NCBI GenBank assembly: GCA_964407265.1
Contig: CAYOUV010000006.1
Span: 1-64,000 of the forward strand
Length of the DNA stretch: 64,000 bases
Direction of reading: 5' to 3'
Source of the DNA: CAYOUV01 sp964407265
GTDB taxonomy: Bacteria; Chloroflexota; Anaerolineae; Anaerolineales; Villigracilaceae
Shown here: piece after piece, positions 8,037 to 15,776 of the stretch
Position numbering within the stretch: position 1 is the stretch's first letter
Layout of the letters: the number at the start of each line of letters is the position of its first letter
The notes under the pieces: model-generated
Told to the model about the DNA's origin: nothing
The model's database searches: none
What the model saw: only the letters and a program-made list of their open reading frames with translations
Program-made: the position numbers and the translations under genes

Positions 8037-10616
8037 CTAACACTCGCTGTACCCGCAGGCATAGCACTTGCGGCAGCCCTCCTCGTTGACCACCGCCGCC
8101 TCGCCGCACTCCGGGCACAGGTCGCCGATCCTGAGCACCGGCTGGCTGGCGGCCATTTCGTCTTCGAGCGTGTGTCCGCCGTTGCCGTTGGCCTTCTCGG
8201 CCGCCGGTTCTTTTGGCAGCCCCTCGCGCTCGCGCAGGTATTCGTCCAGCACCTTGCCGACGCCGTCCGGCAGGGAGCGCACGCGGTTGGGGCCGAAGCC
8301 CAGCGAGCGCCCGCCGCCGATACCCGATAGCTGGCGGACGATCTCGCGCATGCGGTCCAGCGGGACGACCGGCGAGGCCAGGCGCAGGATGTAGGAGATC
8401 AGCCGTCCAATGGCCTCCGAGACGGCGGCAGTCTCGGAACCGGCCTTGGCGGTGTTGATGAAGACCTCGAAGGGCTGTTCCCCGCCATTTTCGTTGACGG
8501 TCACGAAGGCCTTGCCGACCGGGGTGTCCACGTTGAAGGTCGAGCCTTGCAGCGCACGCGGGCGCGGTTTCTTGGTCTGGTGCCAAATGGCTGGTTCGGA
8601 GGCGGCCGGTGTGTCTGAAACGGATGGCTCCAGCTTCTTCTCAGCGGTGGCCTGGGTCTCAAGCACCACCTTCTCTCGTGAACCGGTCACATAGACCGTG
8701 ATGCCCTTGCAGCCCAGTTCCCAGGCCAGCATATAAGCCTGGGCCACGTCCTCCTCGGTGGCTTCCCCCGGGAAGTTGATCGTCTTGGAGAGCGAATTGT
8801 CCACAAAGGCTTGCAATGCGGCCTGCATGCGCACGTGCTCCTCAGCTGAGATGTCAGCCGAAACCACGCAGACCTCCCGGATCTCCGGCGGCACCTCGGA
8901 TAAGTGCTGGCAGCTGCCCTCGCGCATGACCTGTTCGATCAGCTCCTGGCGTTTTTCCTTACCCAGCCCAGCCTGCTTGAGCGCCCCTTCGAAGCGCGGG
9001 CTGGCATAGGTCAGCTGCAGGTCGACTCCCTTGTCGTTGACGTGGCGGACGTATGCCAGCGCGAAAACCGGCTCACAGCCGTAGCCCTCACAGCCGGCGA
9101 CCGTGGCAATCGTCCCGGTCGGCGCGACGGTAGTTTGGGCAGCGTTACGGATTCCGTGCTTACGGATGCCGCTCTCGATCGTCTTCCACTGGATCGCGGG
9201 TCGGCCCCAGTCATGCTGGTAGGAACGCAATGGCTGCGGCGCCCGCCACTTCAAATCGTCCATGTCGTAGATACTTCCCTGGATGGCCGGGAAGGGTCCG
9301 CGTTCTTCGGCCAGTTGAATGCTGGTGCGCATGGCGTGATAGCGCACGAATTCCATCACCTGCGCGCCGAATTCCTGCCCCTGTTCCGAACCGTACCGTA
9401 CGCCGGCGTGGTACATCAAATCAGCCAGGCCCATCACGCCCAGGCCGATGCGCCGCGCGCGGAATGCGGCTTCCTTGAGCTGTGGCACCGCCGGCACGTA
9501 AGCATTGACCTCGACTACGTTATCCAGGAAGCGCGTCGCCAGTTCCACGCTCTGTCGCAGGGCCTCCCAGTCGACCTGGCCGTCTGGAGCACAGTGTTCA
9601 TTCAAATTGACCGAGCCCAGGCAGCAGTTCTCGTATGGGCCAAGCCACTGCTCGCCGCACGGGTTGGTCGACTCGAGCGGGTAGAGGTGCGGCACCGGAT
9701 TGGATCGGTTGGCCGCGTCCAGGAAGAGCATCCCTGGTTCGCCGTTATGATGCGCCTGGGCCACGATCTTCTGGAACAAGGCGCGCGCTTTTGTTTTGCC
9801 AAAAGAGCGGATGGGAACCCCGGCCGTCTCGGCCTGTTCCAGCGTGCCTTTACCGGATTCGCGGTACTTGGGCGAGGCTACATCCGGGAAGCGCAGTTCC
9901 CAGTCCCCGTCGTCACGTACAGCCTGCATAAACTTGTCTGTGATGCCGACTGAAATGTTAAAGTTGGTGATCTGGTTCTCGTTGGTCTTGCAGGCGATGA
10001 AATCTTCGATGTCGGGATGATCGACACGTAATACGCCCATGTTGGCTCCGCGGCGCGTGCCGCCCTGGGCGATCTCGCCAAAGGCGTGGTCGTAAACGCG
10101 CAGAAAGCCCACCGGACCTGTAGCCTGCCCGGCCGACGATTTGACCAGCGCCCCCTTGGGCCGCAGGCGCGAGAAGGAAAAACCGTTCCCGCCACCGGTC
10201 TGCTGGATCAGGGCGGCGTCGCGCAGGGTTTGGAAGATACCGGCGCTGTCGCGGCCCATGTCATCGGTGACCGGCAGCACAAAACAGGCAGCCAGCTGTC
10301 CCAGCGGCGTGCCCGCCCCGGTGAAGGTGGGAGAATTGGGGAAAAATTTCTTGCTGGTCAGGAGCAAGTAGAATTCGCGCGCGTGTTCCGCCACGTCCGC
10401 ATCCCAGGCTTCTTCGGCCTTCGCCACATGATATGCTACCCGCCAAAACATCTCTTCGACCGTCTCGACCGGCTGGCCATCTTCGCCGCGGCGCACGTAG
10501 CGGCGCACAAGCACCTGGCGGGCGTTTTCGGTCAGATCGGCATTTGGCAATCCCTTGGGCATGGGGGGCGTGGGCAATAGCCCGGATTTGGTTGACGCAG
10601 CAGCATTGGTCACCAT
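8037..10616 (-). CDS. nrdJ: Adenosylcobalamin-dependent (class II) ribonucleotide reductase
   Basis: The product, 859 residues, reduces ribonucleotides to deoxyribonucleotides using a thiyl radical generated from adenosylcobalamin, so it works with or without oxygen. Class II signatures are visible: Q-T-G-G-G-N-G-F-S-F-S-R-L-R-P near residue 140, N-P-C-G-E with the catalytic Cys and Glu, and V-A-P-T-G-T-I-A. The C-terminus is a zinc ribbon with two CxxC pairs (C-P-E-C-G and C-x-x-C-Y-A-C-G-Y-S-E-C), as in many bacterial NrdJ proteins. An AAGGAG ribosome binding site precedes the ATG. It lies 25 bases downstream of nrdR, with which it is very likely co-transcribed and self-repressed. Confidence 0.96.
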   Translation of the reverse strand: MVTNAAASTKSGLLPTPPMPKGLPNADLTENARQVLVRRYVRRGEDGQPVETVEEMFWRVAYHVAKAEEAWDADVAEHAREFYLLLTSKKFFPNSPTFTGAGTPLGQLAACFVLPVTDDMGRDSAGIFQTLRDAALIQQTGGGNGFSFSRLRPKGALVKSSAGQATGPVGFLRVYDHAFGEIAQGGTRRGANMGVLRVDHPDIEDFIACKTNENQITNFNISVGITDKFMQAVRDDGDWELRFPDVASPKYRESGKGTLEQAETAGVPIRSFGKTKARALFQKIVAQAHHNGEPGMLFLDAANRSNPVPHLYPLESTNPCGEQWLGPYENCCLGSVNLNEHCAPDGQVDWEALRQSVELATRFLDNVVEVNAYVPAVPQLKEAAFRARRIGLGVMGLADLMYHAGVRYGSEQGQEFGAQVMEFVRYHAMRTSIQLAEERGPFPAIQGSIYDMDDLKWRAPQPLRSYQHDWGRPAIQWKTIESGIRKHGIRNAAQTTVAPTGTIATVAGCEGYGCEPVFALAYVRHVNDKGVDLQLTYASPRFEGALKQAGLGKEKRQELIEQVMREGSCQHLSEVPPEIREVCVVSADISAEEHVRMQAALQAFVDNSLSKTINFPGEATEEDVAQAYMLAWELGCKGITVYVTGSREKVVLETQATAEKKLEPSVSDTPAASEPAIWHQTKKPRPRALQGSTFNVDTPVGKAFVTVNENGGEQPFEVFINTAKAGSETAAVSEAIGRLISYILRLASPVVPLDRMREIVRQLSGIGGGRSLGFGPNRVRSLPDGVGKVLDEYLREREGLPKEPAAEKANGNGGHTLEDEMAASQPVLRIGDLCPECGEAAVVNEEGCRKCYACGYSEC

Positions 10617-10641
10617 GGCATTCTCCTTGCTTCTAAAGTTG

Positions 10642-11091
10642 TTATGAATCTAAGAGTCGGTCGATTTCGTTCCGCAGGGCGTGTAAATCATCCAGGCGCA
10701 GGTAGACAATTGCATAACGAATGTAGGCGATCTGGTCCATTTCTTTCAGGCCGTTTATCACTAAATCCCCCACCACACGTGACGAGACCTCAGCCTTTCC
10801 CATTTTCTGCAACTCGGCCTCTACCTGGCCGATCAGGCGATCGATGTCGGCTGCTGAGACCGGGCGTTTGGCGCATGAAATGCGGATGCCGCGCGCCAGT
10901 TTTTCATGGTCGAATTCCTCGCGCGTCCCATCCTGCTTGATGATCAGCGGCGTGGCCATAATTGGCCGCTCGTAGCTGCTGAACCGCTGCCCGCATTTCA
11001 GGCATTCCCGGCGCCGACGGATATTCCCGTGGCTGTCGTGGGAGGTATCGATCACTTTCGAATCGTCATTCTGGCAATAAGGACACCGCAT
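10642..11091 (-). CDS. nrdR: Transcriptional repressor NrdR
   Basis: NrdR senses ATP/dATP and represses ribonucleotide reductase genes. I start it at the ATG at 11091, which begins M-R-C-P-Y-C-Q-N-D-D-S-K-V-I-D-T and gives 149 residues, the usual family length. An upstream in-frame start at 11109 would add six residues before the zinc ribbon. The zinc ribbon has C-P-Y-C and C-L-K-C-G-Q-R-F-S-S-Y-E-R. The ATP-cone follows (I-I-K-Q-D-G-T-R-E-E-F-D, about residues 50-140). It lies directly upstream of nrdJ, and tandem NrdR-box-like palindromes sit in its 5-prime region. Confidence 0.96.
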   Translation of the reverse strand: MRCPYCQNDDSKVIDTSHDSHGNIRRRRECLKCGQRFSSYERPIMATPLIIKQDGTREEFDHEKLARGIRISCAKRPVSAADIDRLIGQVEAELQKMGKAEVSSRVVGDLVINGLKEMDQIAYIRYAIVYLRLDDLHALRNEIDRLLDS

Positions 11092-11127
11092 ATGTGGGAC
11101 GCTCCGCAACTAGAACAAATGTAGCCG

Positions 11128-11168
11128 CCATATATTGGGGTAATAAATCCCGATACCCATATATATGG
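11128..11168 (-). promoter_or_regulatory. Tandem NrdR-box-like operator
   Basis: Two AT-rich palindromes, CCATATATTGG at 11128-11138 and CCATATATATGG at 11157-11168, match the core of the NrdR box (CwAtATaTwG) with one or two mismatches each. Their centres are about 30 bp apart, close to three helical turns, as in known paired NrdR boxes. They lie just downstream of the predicted start site of nrdR, so bound NrdR would block early elongation or initiation. Confidence 0.7.
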
Positions 11169-11182
11169 TCAGCTCGTATTCG

Positions 11183-11211
11183 ATTTTAGCACATTTACAA
11201 AGTCAGCACAA
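11183..11211 (-). promoter_or_regulatory. Predicted promoter of nrdR-nrdJ
   Basis: On the minus strand a -35 TTGTGC (11211-11206) and a -10 TAAAAT (11188-11183) are separated by 17 bp. This puts the transcript start near 11176, immediately ahead of the NrdR-box-like palindromes. Confidence 0.6.
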
Positions 11212-11333
11212 GAGGCAAGATGGGTGATTTATCTTAAAATTTCCCACCTGGACGTTTTTAGGGCGGAGGACAACCCGCCATGTTCAGTATTGACAGCAAC
11301 TCCCGCTTGACCGGCAGCCGTTTGGAAGGGAAA

Positions 11334-12170
11334 TCAAAGCCCGGCCAGGAATTCCAGCAATAGTCGGTTGAAGCGCTCGGGGTAAACCTGGTGCGGGACG
11401 TGCCCGCCAGGAAAAGTATGACCTGTGGCCTGCGGAAGAGCCTTGACCAGCTTCTCGAATGATTTTGGCGCCAAGGTCTGGTCGTGCTCACCCCAGACGA
11501 CCAGGGTCGGCACCTTTACCTGACTCAGGGATGGAGTCAGGTCGGGACAGTTGCCCGGCAGGCTAAACGCACCGGGCGCAGTCCGTTTGTAATCCAGTGC
11601 CGTCTGTGCACGCACCTCTTCAGAAAGTGAATACAGCGATCCGCCCGAACGACCCAGGGAAATGCTGCTCATATCGACCAGCACGCGGAACAGCCATTCA
11701 GGTGTGTGCTCGATGACCGCTGTCCGCACGACAGGTTTGCGATAGGTCAGGCGCAGCAGAGACGGAAGTTGATCGACGCTGTAAAACGGGTCGACCAGCA
11801 CCTGCGCCCGCGTCCGCTCGGGATGGCGTTGTGCATAGGCCAGAGACAGGTATCCGCCCAGCGAATGGCTGACCAGCACCAGCGGCTGGTTAAGATTCAA
11901 TGAGTCGATCCAATGCTCCAAATGCTCGATCATCCAATCGATAGGATAAGTGCGTGCCTGCGGCTTGGCGCTCTCGCCGTGACCGAGCAGGTCGAGGGCG
12001 TAAGCTGCATAGCCCGCCTCAGCCAGGTCAGGAGCCAGGAAATCCCAATCGTGTAACGAGGCGGCCAGGCCGTGGATCAAAACGACCGGCGCACCCTGGC
12101 CGAGTTGGGTGTAGTTTGTTTTTGTGGGAACAGAAGTCCCTTCGTTTTTACGCTGCAAAATGCTGTTCAT
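11334..12170 (-). CDS. Alpha/beta hydrolase
   Basis: A 278-residue alpha/beta-hydrolase-fold enzyme. The oxyanion loop I-H-G-L-A-A-S precedes the nucleophile elbow S-H-S-L-G-G. The acid is in W-G-E-H-D-Q-T and the catalytic His in P-G-G-H-V-P-H, so the triad is complete. The start is set at the ATG at 12170, with AAAGG just upstream; this overlaps the end of the fusion gene by 23 bases and implies translational coupling. The substrate is unknown, but the hydrolase domain at the N-terminus of the upstream fusion protein suggests related acyl-ester chemistry. Confidence 0.85.
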   Translation of the reverse strand: MNSILQRKNEGTSVPTKTNYTQLGQGAPVVLIHGLAASLHDWDFLAPDLAEAGYAAYALDLLGHGESAKPQARTYPIDWMIEHLEHWIDSLNLNQPLVLVSHSLGGYLSLAYAQRHPERTRAQVLVDPFYSVDQLPSLLRLTYRKPVVRTAVIEHTPEWLFRVLVDMSSISLGRSGGSLYSLSEEVRAQTALDYKRTAPGAFSLPGNCPDLTPSLSQVKVPTLVVWGEHDQTLAPKSFEKLVKALPQATGHTFPGGHVPHQVYPERFNRLLLEFLAGL

Positions 12171-14613
12171 ACCTTTTGGCCAGTTCACGCCGCAACACCT
12201 TCCCAATGAAGGTGCGCGGGAAATCATCTACAATAATCACCAGGCGCGGGACAATCGTCGGTGGCAGTCGGCGCTTGCAGTAGGCAATGATCGCCTCGGG
12301 CGTTGGACGCTCCTTGCCAGAAATGACAAAGGCAATCGGCTGCCCGGCCATGGCCACCACGGCCACCTCCTTGACCTGCGGCACTTCATAGATCACTTCT
12401 TCGACGTCGCGGGGGAAGGCAGGCTTACCTGGACGGGCAGGATACCACATGTCCGCCTTGCGGGCAATGATGCGGAAGTACCCATCGGCATCCATCTGAG
12501 CCACATCACCGGTCAACAGCCAACCATCATCGGTCAGCACCTGGCGGGTGGCCTTCGAATTCTTCCAATAACCCAGCATCACCTGCGGACCACGCACGGC
12601 CAGTTCACCGATCTGTCCGGCTTCGACTTCCTTGCGGCCGCGCACCAGATCGATCACCGCCGCTTCGGTCGAAGGCAGTGGGACGCCGATCGTGCCCACT
12701 TTCCGGTTTCCGTTGAGCGGGTTGGCGTGCGTGACCGGAGAAGCTTCGGTCAGGCCGTACCCCTCGACCAGGCTGCCCCTGGTCAACTTCTCGAAGGCTT
12801 CCTGCACTTCAATCGGCAGCGGAGCCGAGCCGCTGATACAGGCTTTGATCGACTGGATGCCGTATTTCCGCACACCGCGAAAGCTGTTGATCGCAACGTA
12901 CATGTTGGGTACACCCGGGAAAATAGTCGGGCGATTTCTCCTGATGCTTTTGAGAACATCCAGAGTTTGGAACTGGGGTCTTAAAATCAGCGTAGCTCCC
13001 AGCGTAATCGGCACGTTAAGCGCAGCAGTCAGGCCGTAACTATGTGAAAACGGCAGGACACACAAGAATCGTTCTCGACCTTCCTGCGCATCCGGCATCC
13101 AGTGGCGGGTTTGCAGGGCATTGGACACCAGGTTGCGGTGTGAGAGCATCACCCCTTTGGCCTGGGCGGTCGTCCCCCCGGTATAGATAATCGCTGCCAG
13201 GTCATCCGGACTGACCGCGACGGTGGGCGAAGTCTGTCTGTGGCCGGCAAGCCAGCGCCGGAAGCGGATCGCACCCGGCAGGGACATGCCACGCTGATGC
13301 CAGCGTGAAAGCAGACGCCTGGGCAGGGAAAGATAATCCGTCGGGTTGGTCAGCACGATGAACGGCAGACTGGTGCTGGACTGGATCTGGCGTGCCAGAC
13401 CGACCGAGGTCGAGAGCGTGACCAGGACGCTGGCTTCGACCTGCTTGACCTGGCGGATAAGTTCCTCGGGGTCGGTCACCGGCGGGATGAAGACTGCCAC
13501 CCCGCCGGCCTTAAGCGTCCCGAAGAAGCCGATCACCATTTGCGGCAGATTGGGCAGCAATAAGATCACACGTGCGCCTTTGCCTAATCCCAGGCCTAAA
13601 AGTGCGTTGGCAAAGCGATTGACCTCGTGGTTCAGGCGTCTGTAAGATAAGCGCTGCCCTTCAAAGATAATGGCAGCCTGGGTCGGAAAACGGCGTACAG
13701 CCGAACGCAGCAATTGCTGTAATGGGATGTGTGGGATGCCGATGGTGTAAGGCACGCCAGCTTCGTAATGCACCAGCCACGGACGTTCGCGGCGCAAGGA
13801 ATCCCGTCCTGTGCTTTGGGTGACCTGCGCATCATCCCGCCAGGAGCGCTGCCCTGCCCCGCCCAGGAAACGCTCGATAGCCCGGTTGACCGCTTCGCGC
13901 CGTTCGAGCATGACCATGTGTCCCGAAACACCGATGTCGGAGTCCTCTGCCCCCGGGATGGAACGGGTGACTTCCTCGAACAGAGGCTGCTCAAAGAGCA
14001 GGTCGCGGTGGCCGCGGATAACCAGTGTCGGCACCTGCAATGCGCGGAACCTGTCCCAGCCCTTCCAATTAGACAGGTTGTTGAGATAAAATGGTTTGAG
14101 CACGCGGGGCGGAGCCGAGAGCCATTTGCGCGTGAACAATCCGGCAATTCGCAAGATCCAGTTAGGCAGATGCAGTCCCAGACGATACAGCCAGTTGAGG
14201 CGGAATTCCCCAGCTGTGGCGATCAATACCAACCCTTCGATTAGTTCGGGATGGGCCAGCGCATATTCGGTCGCCAACGCCCCGCCAAAAGAATGACCGA
14301 CCAAAACGATCGGCCCTTCAACTTTCAACAATTCCAGCACCGCTTTCAGATCAACCTGCAGGGATGGCATATCGTAGTCGCCGGCAGGCTTGTCCGAGCG
14401 ACCATGGCCGCGTAGATCGATGGCGATTACGCGGTTATTGACCGAGAAATTACGCAGCTGATACTGCCATTGGGCTGCCTGTCCCCCAAAACCGTGAATG
14501 AAAACAAAGGTCCGCTGCGGCCGGTCGGGGGAGATGTCGATTGCCGACAGCCGCACGAGCGGCTTGGAAGATACAACCACCTCACGCCGGTAGAGTTCCA
14601 GGTCAATATCCAT
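12148..14613 (-). CDS. Alpha/beta hydrolase fused to AMP-forming acyl-CoA synthetase
   Basis: An 821-residue two-enzyme protein. Residues 1 to about 260 form an alpha/beta hydrolase (oxyanion H-G-F-G-G, nucleophile G-H-S-F-G-G with Ser108, acid in G-H-R-D-L-L, His in V-S-G-H-M). Residues about 285-821 form an ANL-family acyl-activating enzyme with the P-loop Y-T-G-G-T-T-A-Q-A-K-G near 475, G-Y-G-L-T-E-A-S, T-G-D-V-A and the catalytic Lys in I-G-K-V-L-R-R-E-L. The hinge region is altered, with an inserted Pro/Gly/Lys-rich stretch after R-K-A-D-M. The architecture suggests hydrolysis of an ester or thioester followed by re-activation of the released acid to acyl-CoA or acyl-AMP. The next hydrolase gene overlaps its end. 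Confidence 0.88.
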   Translation of the reverse strand: MDIDLELYRREVVVSSKPLVRLSAIDISPDRPQRTFVFIHGFGGQAAQWQYQLRNFSVNNRVIAIDLRGHGRSDKPAGDYDMPSLQVDLKAVLELLKVEGPIVLVGHSFGGALATEYALAHPELIEGLVLIATAGEFRLNWLYRLGLHLPNWILRIAGLFTRKWLSAPPRVLKPFYLNNLSNWKGWDRFRALQVPTLVIRGHRDLLFEQPLFEEVTRSIPGAEDSDIGVSGHMVMLERREAVNRAIERFLGGAGQRSWRDDAQVTQSTGRDSLRRERPWLVHYEAGVPYTIGIPHIPLQQLLRSAVRRFPTQAAIIFEGQRLSYRRLNHEVNRFANALLGLGLGKGARVILLLPNLPQMVIGFFGTLKAGGVAVFIPPVTDPEELIRQVKQVEASVLVTLSTSVGLARQIQSSTSLPFIVLTNPTDYLSLPRRLLSRWHQRGMSLPGAIRFRRWLAGHRQTSPTVAVSPDDLAAIIYTGGTTAQAKGVMLSHRNLVSNALQTRHWMPDAQEGRERFLCVLPFSHSYGLTAALNVPITLGATLILRPQFQTLDVLKSIRRNRPTIFPGVPNMYVAINSFRGVRKYGIQSIKACISGSAPLPIEVQEAFEKLTRGSLVEGYGLTEASPVTHANPLNGNRKVGTIGVPLPSTEAAVIDLVRGRKEVEAGQIGELAVRGPQVMLGYWKNSKATRQVLTDDGWLLTGDVAQMDADGYFRIIARKADMWYPARPGKPAFPRDVEEVIYEVPQVKEVAVVAMAGQPIAFVISGKERPTPEAIIAYCKRRLPPTIVPRLVIIVDDFPRTFIGKVLRRELAKRYEQHFAA

Positions 14614-14703
14614 AAAATGAGTTTACATAAGTTGACCCTCAAAGTCAATTAAGTGCCGTTTAACACAAACTCCTGAACGGAATGCCGTCAAACGCTAAGC
14701 AGC

Positions 14704-15180
14704 CTATTTGCGAACCAGCGCCACCTCTTTGCTCTCCGGGTCGTAACGGACATTTACCACCGCACCGGGCTGGATCTGCGGTATTTCTAACCGGGAGACC
14801 ATCAACTCTGTTTCGGCTTGGAAATTCGGAGTCAGGTCGTGCGGGTGAACCTCGAGCTCCAGATGAACGACCGGATTCTGGTTGATGGTTGTACCAGTAT
14901 CACGCACATTCACAATTGTGGCTTCAGCCAGTTGTCCGTTTTTGAGAACCTCCCGGGAAAGTACGGCACCAAAAAGATAAGAACCGAAAATCAGAAGCAT
15001 TGCCAGACCAAACATGACCCCGGTTCCGACTATCGAATAGCGCGCAATCACCGGCAGCTCCACCCAGTCATAACTTCCAGACGGCATGCTCATCATTCCA
15101 ATAAAAATTCCGAAAAAGGGGATCCAAGCCAGGCTGAAACACAACCACCCGATTTTTCGCATTGCGGCCGCAGTCTTCAT
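14704..15180 (-). CDS. Two-helix membrane protein with soluble beta domain (DUF3592-like)
   Basis: A protein of about 158 residues with two transmembrane helices (about 10-30 and 45-70) and a C-terminal soluble beta-rich domain ending in V-V-N-V-R-Y-D-P-E-S-K-E-V-A-L-V, the pattern of DUF3592-type proteins. I choose the ATG at 15180, because the AAAGGAG upstream is then optimally spaced; the ATG at 15186 would sit too close to it. Function unknown. Confidence 0.65.
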   Translation of the reverse strand: MKTAAAMRKIGWLCFSLAWIPFFGIFIGMMSMPSGSYDWVELPVIARYSIVGTGVMFGLAMLLIFGSYLFGAVLSREVLKNGQLAEATIVNVRDTGTTINQNPVVHLELEVHPHDLTPNFQAETELMVSRLEIPQIQPGAVVNVRYDPESKEVALVRK

Positions 15181-15492
15181 ATGCATTCTCCTTTCGAACA
15201 AAACAATTAATAGCCAAATTATACAATATCAGTCCAAATTGATGAACACCAAATCCAAAATCTCCCCGACCAACTGGTTCTGAGCATCCCCAATTTTCAT
15301 TATCGTCCCCAAGACGCCCGCTCAGGTAGCGTTACCAGCCGCCATTGATCTCCGCTGCATGGAGCAGTTTCACCAACTTCCCCTGGTAGCGCGGACGGAT
15401 CAACCCGAAAACCCGGGCGATGCCAGATTAGCGGACCTTAATGTCGGGCAGGGACATTCGCGCTATAATTAGGAGTAGAAAGTGAGGTAGCC
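15181..15492. other. Intergenic region between divergent small genes
   Basis: 312 bases with no convincing gene. On the minus strand at about 15348-15436 a 29-codon stop-to-stop frame reads like coding sequence (contains A-R-V-F-G-L-I-R-P-R-Y-Q-G-K-L) but has no start. It may be a relic of a lost gene. A TATAAT hexamer at 15462-15467 could be the -10 element of the small gene that follows. Confidence 0.35.
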
Positions 15493-15723
15493 ATGGCTGA
15501 AAAAACTACCGCTCGCAAAAAACCATTTGAAGGGCGCATACCGGAGGAATCTCGCGAACATTACCGCAAAGCCCGCGAAGAGATGCGAAAAAGCTTCGAG
15601 GTGTTCTTCCCGCCTGAATTTGTGGAACATCGCCGTCAGGCGCGCAAAGAAATGCTGATGGCCTGGCGCGGTATGATCGACTCCGCGTTGGAACACATGG
15701 AAGAAAAAACAAAGCGAAGCTGA
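15493..15723 (+). CDS. Small highly charged protein, hypothetical
   Basis: A 76-residue protein, almost entirely helical and rich in Arg, Lys and Glu, with two similar halves. Residues 19-38 (E-S-R-E-H-Y-R-K-A-R-E-E-M) and 42-60 (E-F-V-E-H-R-R-Q-A-R-K-E-M-L) suggest an internal duplication and a helical hairpin or coiled coil. A purine-rich AGTGAGG lies upstream and a strong terminator just downstream. I know no named function. Confidence 0.7.
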   Translation: MAEKTTARKKPFEGRIPEESREHYRKAREEMRKSFEVFFPPEFVEHRRQARKEMLMAWRGMIDSALEHMEEKTKRS

Positions 15724-15742
15724 GCTTCTAGCACTTAAATGG

Positions 15743-15771
15743 ACTGCCCCGCCGTATAGCGGGGCAGTTTG
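15743..15771. terminator. Intrinsic terminator
   Basis: A 10-bp perfect stem, ACTGCCCCGC at 15743-15752 and its complement at 15759-15768, with a 6-nt loop and a T-run. It lies between convergent genes (the small protein on plus, the ABC1 kinase on minus). Confidence 0.85.
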
Positions 15772-15776
15772 ATTTA

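Noticed and set aside
8904..9953. 349-codon open frame on the plus strand opposite nrdJ
   Set aside because: Entirely inside nrdJ, with no start signal or known domain.
12124..12984. 286-codon open frame on the plus strand opposite the acyl-CoA synthetase part of the fusion
   Set aside because: Composition is that of a reverse-complement shadow and it shows no family motif.
15348..15436. 29-codon protein-like frame on the minus strand
   Set aside because: No start codon, no ribosome binding site and too short; kept only as a possible relic.
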